Positions 23,972-34,112 of a stretch of 40,305 bases of DNA are shown here, one piece after another. A model generated the notes under the pieces. The model had not been told where the DNA came from. It ran no database searches and was given only the letters and a program-made list of their open reading frames with translations. The stretch covers positions 1-40,305 of the forward strand of contig MVZM01000003.1 of the NCBI GenBank assembly GCA_002068415.1. The letters are read 5' to 3'. Made by a program: the position numbers and the translations under genes. Within the stretch, counting starts at the first letter, position 1. The number at the start of each line of letters is the position of its first letter. The stretch comes from Tenericutes bacterium ADurb.BinA124 (GTDB lineage Bacteria > Bacillota_I > Bacilli_A > ML615J-28 > CAG-698).

Positions 23972-25510
23972 ATGAAAAAATATTTATTCATCATCTTGCT
24001 CTTTTTTGCTTTTACTTTCTTTGGCTGTACGGAAGAAGCCGCTTCCGTCACTTTTTCCCAACCAGAAATCATCTTAAAAATCAATGAACGCTCTAGCCTC
24101 CCCTTGGAATTACAAAATATTAGCTTTGATAAACTTCAATTTGCTTTTTCAAAGGACAATATTGCCATCATTGAAGATGAAAGTATCAAAGCCCTCAATA
24201 TTGGGACTACTAGCTTGACGGTCACGGTTCCCAGTCTTTCGATATCCACAAGCATTGAGGTGATTGTGGAAGGCGACGAGGGAGAAAAATCCCTCGCTTT
24301 CTTTCAAGAGGAAATCATCTTAAAAACCAATGAAGGACGTAGCCTCCCTTTGAGATTACAAAATATTAGTTTTGATGAACTTCATTTTGCTTTTTCAAAG
24401 GACAATATTGCAAGCATCGAAAACGGACTAATTAAAGCGCAAAGCATTGGTTGTACCACCTTAACCGTCACCGTCCCCGGTCTTACCATTACGGCAAGCT
24501 TGAAGGTGATTGTGGAAGCGGGCAAAGTACTAAGCCCTGTGCTTTATGCCCCAAGCAATTATTTAAAGTTGGGAATGTCCACTGTCATTTTGATGAAAAA
24601 CGAAGCGACGCTCGGAGCCAGCTTTGATAGTTTTCACTGGGGCTTAAGCAATCCCGATGTTATTTCCTTAAATAACAATATCATAACTGCCCTTAAGCAT
24701 GGCGAAGTAAGCATCATTGCTACTTTAAAATCTAATCCCGCTATTCAAGCAAGCTTAACAATTAAGGTTGGCGAAACCAGTTCTATTAAAGATGCCCACG
24801 GCGAAATTGGGGCGGGGCGCATGATTTTGTCCTCTCCCACTATTGAAGCTTTCATCCCGGCCGGAGAAAGCATCCAATTAGCAATTGATGGTGCTACTAA
24901 CTTAGATTATTATTTTTGGAAGAGTTATGACAATCAAGTGGCCATGGCCGCCAGTGGCGGAAAAGTCTTCGGCGTGGCCCCGGGGGTTGCGGAAATCGCC
25001 GCTTTCTCACCACTCTCCAATGATATCTATGGTACCATTAAAGTTACCGTCTTTGGAAAACCCAATGTTGATTATGCCAGTCGCTTAGTCGAAGTCGCCT
25101 TAAACGAAGAAGGTTATGTGGAAGGATATAATAACGACACCAAATACGGTGATTGGTGGGGCATTCCCAATGGGGAATGGTGTGCAATGTTTGTCTCCTG
25201 GTGTGCCAATGAAGCCGGAATTTCCACGGCCATCATTCCCAAATATGCCGCTTGCACCGTCGGGCGCGAATGGTTCGAACAAAGAAAGCAATTCCAATAT
25301 AAAGAAAACTACCAACCTAAAAAAGGTGATATCATCTTTTTCCTTAGTAATGGTGCTTCCCACACCGGAATTGTTACCGGTAGTGACAAAACTTATGTCT
25401 ACACCATTGAAGGTAATACCGCCGACCGCGTTGCCCAAAGAAGCTACCCCCTCCAACATCGAACGATTACCGGTTATGGCACCCCCAACTATCCACCTTT
25501 TTCCAAATAA
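23972..25510 (+). CDS. Big2-like/CHAP lipoprotein, putative peptidoglycan hydrolase
   Basis: A 512-residue lipoprotein: a signal peptide ending FFGC (lipobox, Cys19). Two nearly identical 82-residue beta-rich repeats follow (about 25-188), each with LQNISFDxLxFAFSKDNIA and TVTVP. Two further Big2-like domains (about 190-370) come next, then a C-terminal CHAP domain (about 370-508). The CHAP triad is visible: Cys404 in GEWCAMFVSWC, His464 in ASHTGIV, and Glu480/Asn482 in IEGNT. CHAP domains are amidases or endopeptidases that cut peptide stems or cross-bridges. Its design parallels the Big2-SpoIID lipoprotein, so both may act on the same wall. It has a consensus promoter, TGAGG and a terminator of its own. 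Confidence 0.9.
   Translation: MKKYLFIILLFFAFTFFGCTEEAASVTFSQPEIILKINERSSLPLELQNISFDKLQFAFSKDNIAIIEDESIKALNIGTTSLTVTVPSLSISTSIEVIVEGDEGEKSLAFFQEEIILKTNEGRSLPLRLQNISFDELHFAFSKDNIASIENGLIKAQSIGCTTLTVTVPGLTITASLKVIVEAGKVLSPVLYAPSNYLKLGMSTVILMKNEATLGASFDSFHWGLSNPDVISLNNNIITALKHGEVSIIATLKSNPAIQASLTIKVGETSSIKDAHGEIGAGRMILSSPTIEAFIPAGESIQLAIDGATNLDYYFWKSYDNQVAMAASGGKVFGVAPGVAEIAAFSPLSNDIYGTIKVTVFGKPNVDYASRLVEVALNEEGYVEGYNNDTKYGDWWGIPNGEWCAMFVSWCANEAGISTAIIPKYAACTVGREWFEQRKQFQYKENYQPKKGDIIFFLSNGASHTGIVTGSDKTYVYTIEGNTADRVAQRSYPLQHRTITGYGTPNYPPFSK
24047..24538. repeat. Two tandem 246-bp units in the CHAP lipoprotein gene
   Basis: Units aligned at an exact 246-base offset (82 codons). GAAATCATCTTAAAAA occurs at 24065 and 24311, and TTTGCTTTTTCAAAGGACAA recurs in both. 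High DNA identity points to recent duplication. Confidence 0.85.
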
Positions 25511-25515
25511 AAAAG

Positions 25516-25542
25516 ATCCCAACCGCAAACAAGGGTTGGGAT
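25516..25542. terminator. Bidirectional terminator between the CHAP lipoprotein and the giant surface protein genes
   Basis: Stem ATCCCAACC / GGTTGGGAT with a 9-base loop. It is followed by a T-rich stretch on the plus strand and by CTTTTTT on the minus strand. Confidence 0.88.
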
Positions 25543-25549
25543 TATTTTA

Positions 25550-28500
25550 TTAGGAAATAACATAATTGACGATTAATCGCTGTCCCCAATCATCCGTTGA
25601 ACTGGATTCAATAATCGTTACGGTGAACTCAAATTTCCGTGGAATAATCGAGTTGGCAATATAGAATCCGTGACCGTCAACGACGACATATGAGGAAGGA
25701 AAGTATAATTCAAAGTCATATTCCGTCGGTAAATCGATGACAACGGTATAATTACCGGACATACTACTGTTAAACTTAACTTGGGTTCCGGTATAATTGG
25801 TTTTGTAAAAGTAGGAAAACAAAGACATGGAAGTAATGACCGGAACATCATCAAGGGGATCATCATCAATATTAAGGGTAATAAATAGTTTGTCGAAAAT
25901 AATCGGACTGATACTTGAATCAATGACAACGGTTATTTCAAAGCGAATATTGTTGGTGACGTCTTGAACAGCAACATGATAATCGGTGTAATGGGTATTA
26001 TAAGTCGGATTATCTTTATCATAATCTTCCGCATAAACCCGGTAATGGACGAAATTGAAAGTTGTCCCATCACCGATTGGATTAAAGTCCGTGCTAAAAT
26101 CCGTCGATTGAAGCAAAGGATCATCCGCATTGTCTTCATCAATAATGCGATAAATACTGGCCCCTAAAGGCAGGGTAAAGGTTGGGGCATAATAACTTAA
26201 ATTAGTTCTTTGAACCTGACCAATCACCCAATATTCTTGATAATTCAAATAATCATTATAACTAATACCACTGGTCGGTAAAACAATAATTTCCCGTGAG
26301 GTTCGATCATCCAAATAACCCTGATAGCTTACATCCGTTAACAAGGCGATATCCATCACCGTGTCCAAACCGGTAAAGACCGTATCCGTTACAAAGTTGA
26401 TTTGTGATAAGTGACTGTTGTTGTTGAGTTTTTTCGTAATCGTAACCTCTTGGAAAGTTAAGTTCCAAGAAACATTGATGCTAGGAGTAATTTGGGCGGA
26501 ATTAGCAAAACTCATGGTGAAGTGATATGCCCCCACCGGAGCATCAGCACTGAAATCGACTTCAAAACCATAGGTACGGAAAGTATCAATAAAGTAATGA
26601 AGATCTTCAACCGCCGTCCCCGAGCCTGAAAAACTAGGTGCAACCGTTAAATAGGAAGAATCGGGAATATAAACATTAGCAAAATTATAGTTTAAGCGAA
26701 CGGTTGGTGAATCTTCCCGCTCAAAGGCAACAACATTATACGGTGACTCCACAGCATTACCATCCACAAACGATTCCACAACATTAAGATTAACCTCTTT
26801 TTCCAATAAGTAGTGGGTAAAAGTGGCCGTATTGCCATTTTCGGCCCTGATATTATAGGTAATCGCATACCGGTGACGATAAGTATCATACATGCTGACA
26901 TTTAAACTAATTGAAGTCAAAGTCGCATAAGGAGAAATCTCTAAAGCATTTAAATAACTTGGTAAATTAGCACCCGTTAGATTATTATAATAAACATTGG
27001 AAATGCTGGACAAATTACTAAAGTTGACCAAATTAGTTTGACTGTCCGTGCTACGATAAAAGATACCATAAGGGATTTCCGAAGTATATGATGTTTCTGA
27101 ATTGGATAATGTCACCACTTGATTGTTGAAGACAAAACTGGTGACGAGAGCTTCCGGGCTTTGCTGTTTGGTAAAATTGAGGACATAGACATCAAACGAA
27201 GAGAGAACAATGGAAACCTTATAATTACCGCTTGGTAAATTTTGGGTCGTTGCCAAGGAAAAGGAAACCGTCCCCGCTCCCCAAGTACCACTCACCGGAT
27301 TAAAACTGCCACTGGTCGTGACAATCCCTCCCGTTAAGCTGTATAAAGACGGATCAACATCATTACCCAAAGCATCGGTGAAAAAAGTAACCGGCAACAA
27401 ATCCGCTAAATGGGGAATATTGTTGGTCGCATAAGTAAAGCTCGCCGTCCCTTGGCTACTACCGCTTGGTTTATAAGCAATCTGACTGGTAGCGGTCACA
27501 TTTTTAAGATTCGGGATACTGGATGGCTTAGCATTAGCGCCATTAACTAATAAGGTATTTAAATTCGTAAAGCTTTGATCGGCAATCCGGACAATCCGTA
27601 TTTTGTAATCCGAGAAAGTATAGGGGTCGCCGCTTTCATCCAAAGGATCATATTCATAGGCTTCCGCATAAGTCCGCACCAAACCATAGAAATTCTCCAT
27701 CGGTGTAATTAAGGTTCCGCCATCATAGACAGTGCCATAAATACCGGATAAAATCGGAATTTTGGCTCCGGTATTGCCACTGTATAAATGATTTTGGTCA
27801 TTGTAATTATAATACAAGGACGCTTTTTGCGCTAATTGATAAGTATTGCCATCTAAATTAATCGAAAAAGTTTTTCCGTTATCGGAATAAATGGCCCCAG
27901 AAAAGGTATTTATTTCATAGGTCACTGCTTCTTCCGTCGGTCCGACATAAACATAGTTATTGGTATTAATTTGGCGATATGCCCCGTAACCAGAAGCAAC
28001 GGCAGTCCTTCCGGTAATGGTAAACCCGGTAATCCGAGAACTTGGATTATTATTGTAAGTATATAAATTGTAAGAATTGCCATTTCTGTCTTGATAGGTC
28101 TCCGTACTCTTAGTATAGGTGTTTCTCGCCCATGATGTCTTAGCACTGAAAGTTATCTCATAATTTCCTGAAGAATGATAAGGACCGACGGTCGAATAAT
28201 TATTGTTCGCATCCTTCTTATAATGTCCGACATATTTCCCGGTCGTGCTATTATAAGTATCCGGAACAAAAATCGCTCCCGGTACTCCTTCCGCAGCTTC
28301 CGTATAGGCAGTTAAGGTTCTTGTAGTAAATGTTGAGCCGCTAGCCGCATCCGAGTTACTCGCTACATAGAAAGTAACAATTTTGTTACTTTGATCAACA
28401 ACCGGATCACGGATAATAATCGATGGATCCTGATCACAAACCAATTCCATATCAAAGATGGTGGATGCAATCGATTTTATTAATTGCTTCATTCCAATAT

Positions 28501-31500
28501 AAAATTTATTGAAAGGCGTTTCCCCCCCTGAATTGATTACATTTTGCCAAGTATCATCACTGATTACCAAGCCGTTTTCATCAAACAAACGGGGATTTAA
28601 GCCGGATAAGTTCATATTGTCGGGAAGGAATTCACCATTTAAAATCCCGGTAGCACTGGAAAGAGCATAAATCCCGACATTATCGCCCTCAAGTTGGCCA
28701 ATTTCATCAAGATTGATTTCTGCAGCCAAGGCCGTATTAACTTTGGAATAAGGAATAAACTGAATGTAGTCAGCAATAAATTGGTCGGTATCAAAGTTAA
28801 AGGTCGTTGGTGGCGTTCTTAACGAAAAGGCTTCATTAAAAATACCCATATAGGTGGTGCCATTGCGGCCATCTTGGCCGGTTAATGGATCCGTATCCAA
28901 GGAATAGGATTTTATGCGATTAAAGGGATAAATGGAACCATCACTTAAACGAACAGTGGCCATATATTGGTTGATGCTGGTAACAAGGTTTTCGTCGGTG
29001 TAATAAGTTGCATTAGGTGATTTACCGATGATATCTGCAATTTCATCAAAATTAATTAGATAACTAAAGACAACATTACGGATGGAAAAATTCCCGCTTA
29101 TGAAATTCCATGAGGTTGAATTGGTATGGATTTTCCCGATTAAGGCTCCAAAAGCATATTCTGAATTGGCCGAAGTCTTGGCAACATAAGTTTGGTCAAT
29201 TTGGGTAGCCGGAACGGCGGTATCTTGGTTTGCTGCATCATAATAAAACGGACAATCGTTTCCCGTTCCCGTCGCAATTAAGCGCCGAATGTCACCATAG
29301 TTAATCGAGTTGGCAATAAAAACTTCATTAACGCCGATCGAAAACTTTTGGAAGAAAACAAAACCGTACATTCCGCTGGCAACATAACGAGAATAAATAT
29401 TCCCATAATTAAGGACATTGATGGTGCTTAAAACACCCAAAGCTAAAATGCCCGAAGCTTTACATCGTGATTCATTGTTCACCCCATAATTAGATTCATC
29501 AACACGATTCCAAGCATAGACCTTACCATAATTAATGGAGAATTGAACTTTTCCAAAATGGGAACCGGCGGTCGAACTAGCACCGTAATCGGTCCCGTTT
29601 TCGGTTTTTTCATTTCTTACCGCAATCCCGGACGAATTTACCCAGCCATTGGTAGTCGTAGCATTGGAAGCAACCGTCCCATAATTGGCACTATCTTTAA
29701 TCTGGGCATACTGTCCATTCATTAAGAAGGTAATTCCCGCCGTTTCCACTTCAAATTCACCCGAGGAATAAGTATCCCCATCGCCATATTGTCCTCTAGT
29801 TTTAATGGCATTTTCGTTATAAATATTGCCGGTGTTAAAGCACGAAGAGAGCATAGACGCATTGACGGAAACAATTCCGGAAATCCGCGATTGCCCATAA
29901 AATTCACCGACAGAGTGAATTTCACCATCATTAAGAGCATTATGAATGCTGCCTTGCACCGATGCATCGATGTCAATGGCTTTATTATCAATGCCGTTAG
30001 CAGCAAATAAATTGGTGTTGGCATTTTTATAAGCGATTCCCGAAATATAGAGATTAAATTTTACCTTTAAGCCCGTATTCATGGAAACTGCGATTTTGCC
30101 ACCATTATATAAATTGGTAGCCAATTTGTCTTCACTGACTTCTTCTAGTAAACCCACTAATTTAAAGTTTTTATAGGGGGTCGCAACACCATCGGCATTT
30201 GGAGCATCCTTTAACAATTTCGTCGTTTCATGGCTGAAATGAACCGAAATATTTCCTTCATTCCGCAATTGGTCAAAATTAATATTTTTCCCTAAAGAAT
30301 TACCGGAAAGCTTAATTTGGTAAGAAGTTACTACACCCGTAGTAATCGCACTGATATTACCGGTGTTATAGGATTGAACAATTGTTACCGTTGTTCCATA
30401 AGTCGAACTGACATTATCATAAACCGGGTTCCCGCTAACTAATGAATAATTATTGTTGGATAGGATAACACCGGCAAAATTATTGCAAACACTCAAATCG
30501 AGCACAAAATCGGCTTGATTGAAGAGTCCTTGAAAATAGGCATTGGTGCCTTCCGTAATTACCACCCCAGCCATTTCCAATTTAATTGATTCTAAAACCG
30601 CCGCTGATAAATTATTCGTTCCGTTAACAAAAACATTACCAACGACACCGGAATTAGCCAAACTGTAAAAGATAAAGTTATTGGTGCCGATGACATTACC
30701 GTAACCGGCCACTTTCGCAATCAGTTCCGCTTTCGTAACAATCGTAATCGCACCTTCGTTGTTAACACGAGCAGTGGTTAATAACTCTTGAGTGTGAAGC
30801 CCAATCGCTCCACCTTGATAAATTTTATAAATATAACCATTTTGGTGATTGGATAAAATATCACCGCGATTAATGGATTCAAAAAAATGATTGGTAATGC
30901 CATAACCGATTAAACCACCTAAATACAAAGTAGTGGTATTAGAGGCGGCATAAGATAAACCAGTGATATCCATCGCACTAATTGATTCTGTCATCGTTGT
31001 GCGCAAAGAATATCCCATTAAGCCGCCAATGGCACTTTGGTTGCTTTTTTCATCATCAGGATCATAAGGATGGATGCCGCCATTAATGGTACCGGCAGCG
31101 GAGGATTGTGAAATGGTGCCTTGACCATAGCCGACTAAACCGCCCACATACATTTTCCCTAATTCAAGATTATTGGGAAGGGAAATATTTCCTAATGCAT
31201 GGACATTGCTAATGGTGCCATTGTTAAGATGGCCGGCCACAAAGCCCAAATTACTTCTAATTTTTGAAACATGCTCCTCCGCATCCAAGGTATTTAGCGT
31301 CGCATTAATGAAATTGATATTGGAAACCGTTCCCGATACCAAACCAAATAAACCATAACTGGTATATGTCCCCAGCACCCGTCCGGTAATAATGCTTAAG
31401 GAAATGATGGAATAATATCCATAAGCGCCCCGATCAGTAGAATGATTATAAAGCGTCGTTGTGCTCGGATTTGTAATCGGTAAACTGGTAAAGGTTCCCG

Positions 31501-32713
31501 AAAAATCGACATTCGGCGTTCGATAAACACCATAGCTAACTTGATTCATGTCAATATCTTGGGTCAATACATAGGTTTTGTTGCGGAAAAAACTGGAGGC
31601 GGCCAGTAAATCGCGCATATATAACAATTCCGTAGCATCGCTGATTAAGAATTGACCATTTTCATCATAATCGATATTCTTTAAAATCGGATAAGTATTA
31701 TTGAGCCAAGCTTGCGGATTGGTGGCCGAGTAATACTTGTTTAAATACCAACCAGCACCGAAATAAGCGGAATTTTGGAAATCAGCAGTTTCTAAAGGGG
31801 TCCCTAAATCACCCGTTGGGGGTGTCGGAAAATACACAGTATCATCGAAATAGACATTGCTTAAGGTTCCGGTATTTTCATTGACCACTGTATTAACCGT
31901 AAGATTATTGATAACAGCTTCCGACTTCACAAATCTGGTGGACAAAAAAGAGTTTGTGAAAGTCCCTTGATTAACAGAAACCATTCCGGATAAATAAAAT
32001 TCACCATCGACACTTAATCCGGCAGCGGCGCGATTATCAATTACAAAAACATGGTCAATCGTACCTTGGTTTAAACCGGCTAAAGGCGAAGCATAATGCA
32101 TCATCCCCCAGTTAATGGGTTGAATCATGGTAGTGTTAATCAATCCCAAGTTTTTTACCGTTCCACTGCTACCGATGCGAGAAAACAACGAATAGAAATA
32201 AAGTCTTTGTTCGTAAACCTCATCGTATTCCTGTTCGGAATCAATCGGTTCAAATAACAAGTTGGAAATGGTAAAACCTTGACCGTCAAAAGTTCCTAAA
32301 AAAGGATATTCGTTGTGATAACCAATGGGATAGATTAAATAACCCAAGGTTGAAGCATCATCAAAGTCGATATCTTTCCCTAAAACATAGTAAAGGCTTA
32401 AGTATGAGGCCCGATTGGCACCTTTAGCGGCAACGGAAAAATCATACAAATCTTTCGCATCGCTAATCACATACCTTTTGGCGGGATTAATCGCACTGGG
32501 ATTAGTACTAATGGTGCTAAAAGGAACATACAAACTGTTAACTGTGGTGGTCGTTAACTCCGAAAAACTTAAGCTACTTCCGTCCCAATAATTAGAAAGG
32601 GAATAGTCATAGCCGGAAGCTTGATTATCGCGGTTCGGAGCGCTGATGAAAAAGGTGATAATGACGGCCACCATTATTAGCATTATTAACTTTTGCAATA
32701 TCGTTTTCTTCAT
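25550..32713 (-). CDS. Giant secreted GLUG-repeat surface protein
   Basis: A 2387-residue exported protein. The N-terminus (KKTILQKLIMLIMVAVIITFF) is a signal peptide or anchor. Residues about 60-1200 are a beta-helix-like region with repeated GLUG-type motifs: GTFDGQGFTISNL near 140, and VGGLVGYGQGTISQS and IGGLMGYS near 520-570, with many asparagine-rich 'N-x-G-x-I' turns. The second half is beta-rich, with Ser/Thr/Tyr-rich segments and no named domain that I recognise. No LPXTG, dockerin or S-layer motif is seen at the C-terminus. AAAGGTGA precedes the ATG. It is the last gene of the c-di-GMP riboswitch operon, which fits a large adhesin or matrix protein. Confidence 0.85.
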   Translation of the reverse strand: MKKTILQKLIMLIMVAVIITFFISAPNRDNQASGYDYSLSNYWDGSSLSFSELTTTTVNSLYVPFSTISTNPSAINPAKRYVISDAKDLYDFSVAAKGANRASYLSLYYVLGKDIDFDDASTLGYLIYPIGYHNEYPFLGTFDGQGFTISNLLFEPIDSEQEYDEVYEQRLYFYSLFSRIGSSGTVKNLGLINTTMIQPINWGMMHYASPLAGLNQGTIDHVFVIDNRAAAGLSVDGEFYLSGMVSVNQGTFTNSFLSTRFVKSEAVINNLTVNTVVNENTGTLSNVYFDDTVYFPTPPTGDLGTPLETADFQNSAYFGAGWYLNKYYSATNPQAWLNNTYPILKNIDYDENGQFLISDATELLYMRDLLAASSFFRNKTYVLTQDIDMNQVSYGVYRTPNVDFSGTFTSLPITNPSTTTLYNHSTDRGAYGYYSIISLSIITGRVLGTYTSYGLFGLVSGTVSNINFINATLNTLDAEEHVSKIRSNLGFVAGHLNNGTISNVHALGNISLPNNLELGKMYVGGLVGYGQGTISQSSAAGTINGGIHPYDPDDEKSNQSAIGGLMGYSLRTTMTESISAMDITGLSYAASNTTTLYLGGLIGYGITNHFFESINRGDILSNHQNGYIYKIYQGGAIGLHTQELLTTARVNNEGAITIVTKAELIAKVAGYGNVIGTNNFIFYSLANSGVVGNVFVNGTNNLSAAVLESIKLEMAGVVITEGTNAYFQGLFNQADFVLDLSVCNNFAGVILSNNNYSLVSGNPVYDNVSSTYGTTVTIVQSYNTGNISAITTGVVTSYQIKLSGNSLGKNINFDQLRNEGNISVHFSHETTKLLKDAPNADGVATPYKNFKLVGLLEEVSEDKLATNLYNGGKIAVSMNTGLKVKFNLYISGIAYKNANTNLFAANGIDNKAIDIDASVQGSIHNALNDGEIHSVGEFYGQSRISGIVSVNASMLSSCFNTGNIYNENAIKTRGQYGDGDTYSSGEFEVETAGITFLMNGQYAQIKDSANYGTVASNATTTNGWVNSSGIAVRNEKTENGTDYGASSTAGSHFGKVQFSINYGKVYAWNRVDESNYGVNNESRCKASGILALGVLSTINVLNYGNIYSRYVASGMYGFVFFQKFSIGVNEVFIANSINYGDIRRLIATGTGNDCPFYYDAANQDTAVPATQIDQTYVAKTSANSEYAFGALIGKIHTNSTSWNFISGNFSIRNVVFSYLINFDEIADIIGKSPNATYYTDENLVTSINQYMATVRLSDGSIYPFNRIKSYSLDTDPLTGQDGRNGTTYMGIFNEAFSLRTPPTTFNFDTDQFIADYIQFIPYSKVNTALAAEINLDEIGQLEGDNVGIYALSSATGILNGEFLPDNMNLSGLNPRLFDENGLVISDDTWQNVINSGGETPFNKFYIGMKQLIKSIASTIFDMELVCDQDPSIIIRDPVVDQSNKIVTFYVASNSDAASGSTFTTRTLTAYTEAAEGVPGAIFVPDTYNSTTGKYVGHYKKDANNNYSTVGPYHSSGNYEITFSAKTSWARNTYTKSTETYQDRNGNSYNLYTYNNNPSSRITGFTITGRTAVASGYGAYRQINTNNYVYVGPTEEAVTYEINTFSGAIYSDNGKTFSINLDGNTYQLAQKASLYYNYNDQNHLYSGNTGAKIPILSGIYGTVYDGGTLITPMENFYGLVRTYAEAYEYDPLDESGDPYTFSDYKIRIVRIADQSFTNLNTLLVNGANAKPSSIPNLKNVTATSQIAYKPSGSSQGTASFTYATNNIPHLADLLPVTFFTDALGNDVDPSLYSLTGGIVTTSGSFNPVSGTWGAGTVSFSLATTQNLPSGNYKVSIVLSSFDVYVLNFTKQQSPEALVTSFVFNNQVVTLSNSETSYTSEIPYGIFYRSTDSQTNLVNFSNLSSISNVYYNNLTGANLPSYLNALEISPYATLTSISLNVSMYDTYRHRYAITYNIRAENGNTATFTHYLLEKEVNLNVVESFVDGNAVESPYNVVAFEREDSPTVRLNYNFANVYIPDSSYLTVAPSFSGSGTAVEDLHYFIDTFRTYGFEVDFSADAPVGAYHFTMSFANSAQITPSINVSWNLTFQEVTITKKLNNNSHLSQINFVTDTVFTGLDTVMDIALLTDVSYQGYLDDRTSREIIVLPTSGISYNDYLNYQEYWVIGQVQRTNLSYYAPTFTLPLGASIYRIIDEDNADDPLLQSTDFSTDFNPIGDGTTFNFVHYRVYAEDYDKDNPTYNTHYTDYHVAVQDVTNNIRFEITVVIDSSISPIIFDKLFITLNIDDDPLDDVPVITSMSLFSYFYKTNYTGTQVKFNSSMSGNYTVVIDLPTEYDFELYFPSSYVVVDGHGFYIANSIIPRKFEFTVTIIESSSTDDWGQRLIVNYVIS

Positions 32714-32730
32714 AAGTCACCTTTCTTAGT

Positions 32731-33411
32731 TTATTCGAAATAATCCGGGCTAATGCCCCATACTTCAGAAAAACGGTTGGCTTGAACAATATCCACAATA
32801 AAGTCTAAATAGACATAACATTCTTCATAAAAAGCGGAGTTGGCAAAAACGGGGCGCGCTTTACCGGAAGTAATAAACTCAAGTTCTAGGGTTTCTCCCT
32901 TCTCTAACAATAAATTGTAATATAAATATCCGCTTTCGCTATCAAAAATATAATTCGATAAATTCGCAATGGTAAAGGGATAATCCGTATTCCCAGGAAA
33001 AATAGCTTCGTTTTCATGGGAAATGGCTTCAATAATCGGATTATCGGAAAAAGCATAATAAGTCCGCTTTAATTGCCATTCATCTTGGATTTTAATCCGA
33101 AAACGAGCTGTTACCTCCGGGGTAATGGTCAAACTGACACTTAGGTTTTCGATATGGTTGGTGCTGGAAGCATCACCGGCATCAATAATAATAACTTTTT
33201 TATTGGTATCATAATAAGGACTGCCCGTACTAATCACATTACCACTAAATGCCACTGCCATTGAAGCTTCAAACTCGCCGGCTTGGATAATATAAGTCGT
33301 TTCATTGGTTTTAATAAACCAGGAATAGGTTAATGATAAACTAACAAAGAGAACCATGGCGATGGTCATGATTGCGAAAAAAACTTTTTTAAATCCTTTT
33401 TTTACCATCAT
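32731..33411 (-). CDS. SipW-type (TasA/camelysin-like) secreted protein 2
   Basis: About 226 residues. The N-terminal segment KKVFFAIMTIAMVLFVSLSLTYSWF followed by AGEFEASMAV has the layout of SipW-dependent signal peptides (hydrophobic run, small aromatic turn, then a 'xAGxxxxx' strand), as in TasA and camelysin. The mature part is beta-rich with repeated 'SLTITPEVTARFRI' type strands. Its ATG overlaps the TGA of the preceding gene (ATGATG), with AGGAG nearby; the upstream reading at 33426 is rejected. It probably forms fibre or surface subunits processed by one of the two neighbouring Ser/His signal peptidases. Sequence-level assignment to TasA itself is not possible. Confidence 0.75.
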   Translation of the reverse strand: MMVKKGFKKVFFAIMTIAMVLFVSLSLTYSWFIKTNETTYIIQAGEFEASMAVAFSGNVISTGSPYYDTNKKVIIIDAGDASSTNHIENLSVSLTITPEVTARFRIKIQDEWQLKRTYYAFSDNPIIEAISHENEAIFPGNTDYPFTIANLSNYIFDSESGYLYYNLLLEKGETLELEFITSGKARPVFANSAFYEECYVYLDFIVDIVQANRFSEVWGISPDYFE

Positions 33412-34058
33412 ATTGCTCCTTCCCATTGCGTTGAAGCAATTGAAATCAGCATATCATAGGAATCACTTAGGTAGAGGCTGGGAGCACTTAGTTCCTCATA
33501 ATCGCCCCAGACAGCAATTTGGAGCGTAATCCAGTCTCCGGGCTCTAACTTAATGCTCGCAATATCCGCAATAACACCGGCATTATAAGTTGCCAAAAGA
33601 TTTCTTTGGGCGCTGACATTAGTTTCGCTACCAACGACGGTAACAATTAAATTATGCCAATTATAATCCAAAGCAGCCGGAGTAAGATTCTTTCCTTCAT
33701 AATAAAGTAAATAGAATAAACCTTCATCAGGATCAATACTTAATTGGGTATTGACATCACTGGAATTTAGGCTGTTGTTGATTTTTATTTGGGTAATGGA
33801 CGCCATTAGATTTAAGACTTCATCATCATCGGCGATGATGTCACTACTAAAATCCATAAACGCTAAATCATTAAATGCTAATTCTTCTTGAATGGGAGCA
33901 GCGTTAATATTAACACTAACATCAATCTGGCCACTTTTAAAGGTTGCTAAGGGGCTTGTTTTTAAGAAAACAAACCATGCTAAAACCATTGTGACCGATA
34001 AGAGCACAATTGACATTAAAGGAGCAGCTATTAAAATGAAGTTCTTCATTTTTTTCAT
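33408..34058 (-). CDS. SipW-type (TasA/camelysin-like) secreted protein 1, first gene after the riboswitch
   Basis: About 216 residues from the ATG at 34058, which has GGAAGG seven bases upstream; the 20 extra residues of the longest reading fall in the riboswitch terminator and are not translated. The segment NFILIAAPLMSIVLLSVTMVLAWFVF, then FKSGQIDVSVNIN, is a SipW-type leader. The mature part is beta-rich and has an SLKLEPGDWITL-like strand (IKLEPGDWITLQIAVWGDYE) often seen in such proteins. It is the first gene of the operon under the c-di-GMP-I riboswitch and is coupled to the next gene by ATGA overlap. Confidence 0.75.
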   Translation of the reverse strand: MKKMKNFILIAAPLMSIVLLSVTMVLAWFVFLKTSPLATFKSGQIDVSVNINAAPIQEELAFNDLAFMDFSSDIIADDDEVLNLMASITQIKINNSLNSSDVNTQLSIDPDEGLFYLLYYEGKNLTPAALDYNWHNLIVTVVGSETNVSAQRNLLATYNAGVIADIASIKLEPGDWITLQIAVWGDYEELSAPSLYLSDSYDMLISIASTQWEGAI

Positions 34059-34085
34059 AATCGACCTTCCTAGAAATACAAAAAA

Positions 34086-34112
34086 GCCAGCTACATTTAA
34101 AATGCAACTGGC
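34086..34112 (-). terminator. Riboswitch expression-platform terminator
   Basis: On the minus strand GCCAGTTGCATT-TTA-AATGTAGCTGGC, a 12-bp stem with two G-U pairs, followed by TTTTTT (34085-34080). Its 5' arm uses the conserved 3' part of the aptamer (34104-34112), so aptamer and terminator cannot fully coexist. It stands only 22 bases before the first ATG. Confidence 0.88.

Noticed and set aside
23857..24084. Long N-terminal extension of the uncharacterised minus-strand protein
   Set aside because: It would overlap the divergent promoter and the start of the CHAP lipoprotein. The ATG at 23856 follows a TATAAT by 20 bases, so transcription begins downstream of the extension.
25100..25553. 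Frames of 142 and 145 residues inside the CHAP region
   Set aside because: They are shadows of the CHAP coding frame, whose catalytic motifs and promoter are clear.
25618..31358. Several 60-103 residue frames on both strands inside the giant protein gene
   Set aside because: Low-complexity shadows (rich in Met, Ile, Leu, Pro) of the long coding frame, without ribosome sites.
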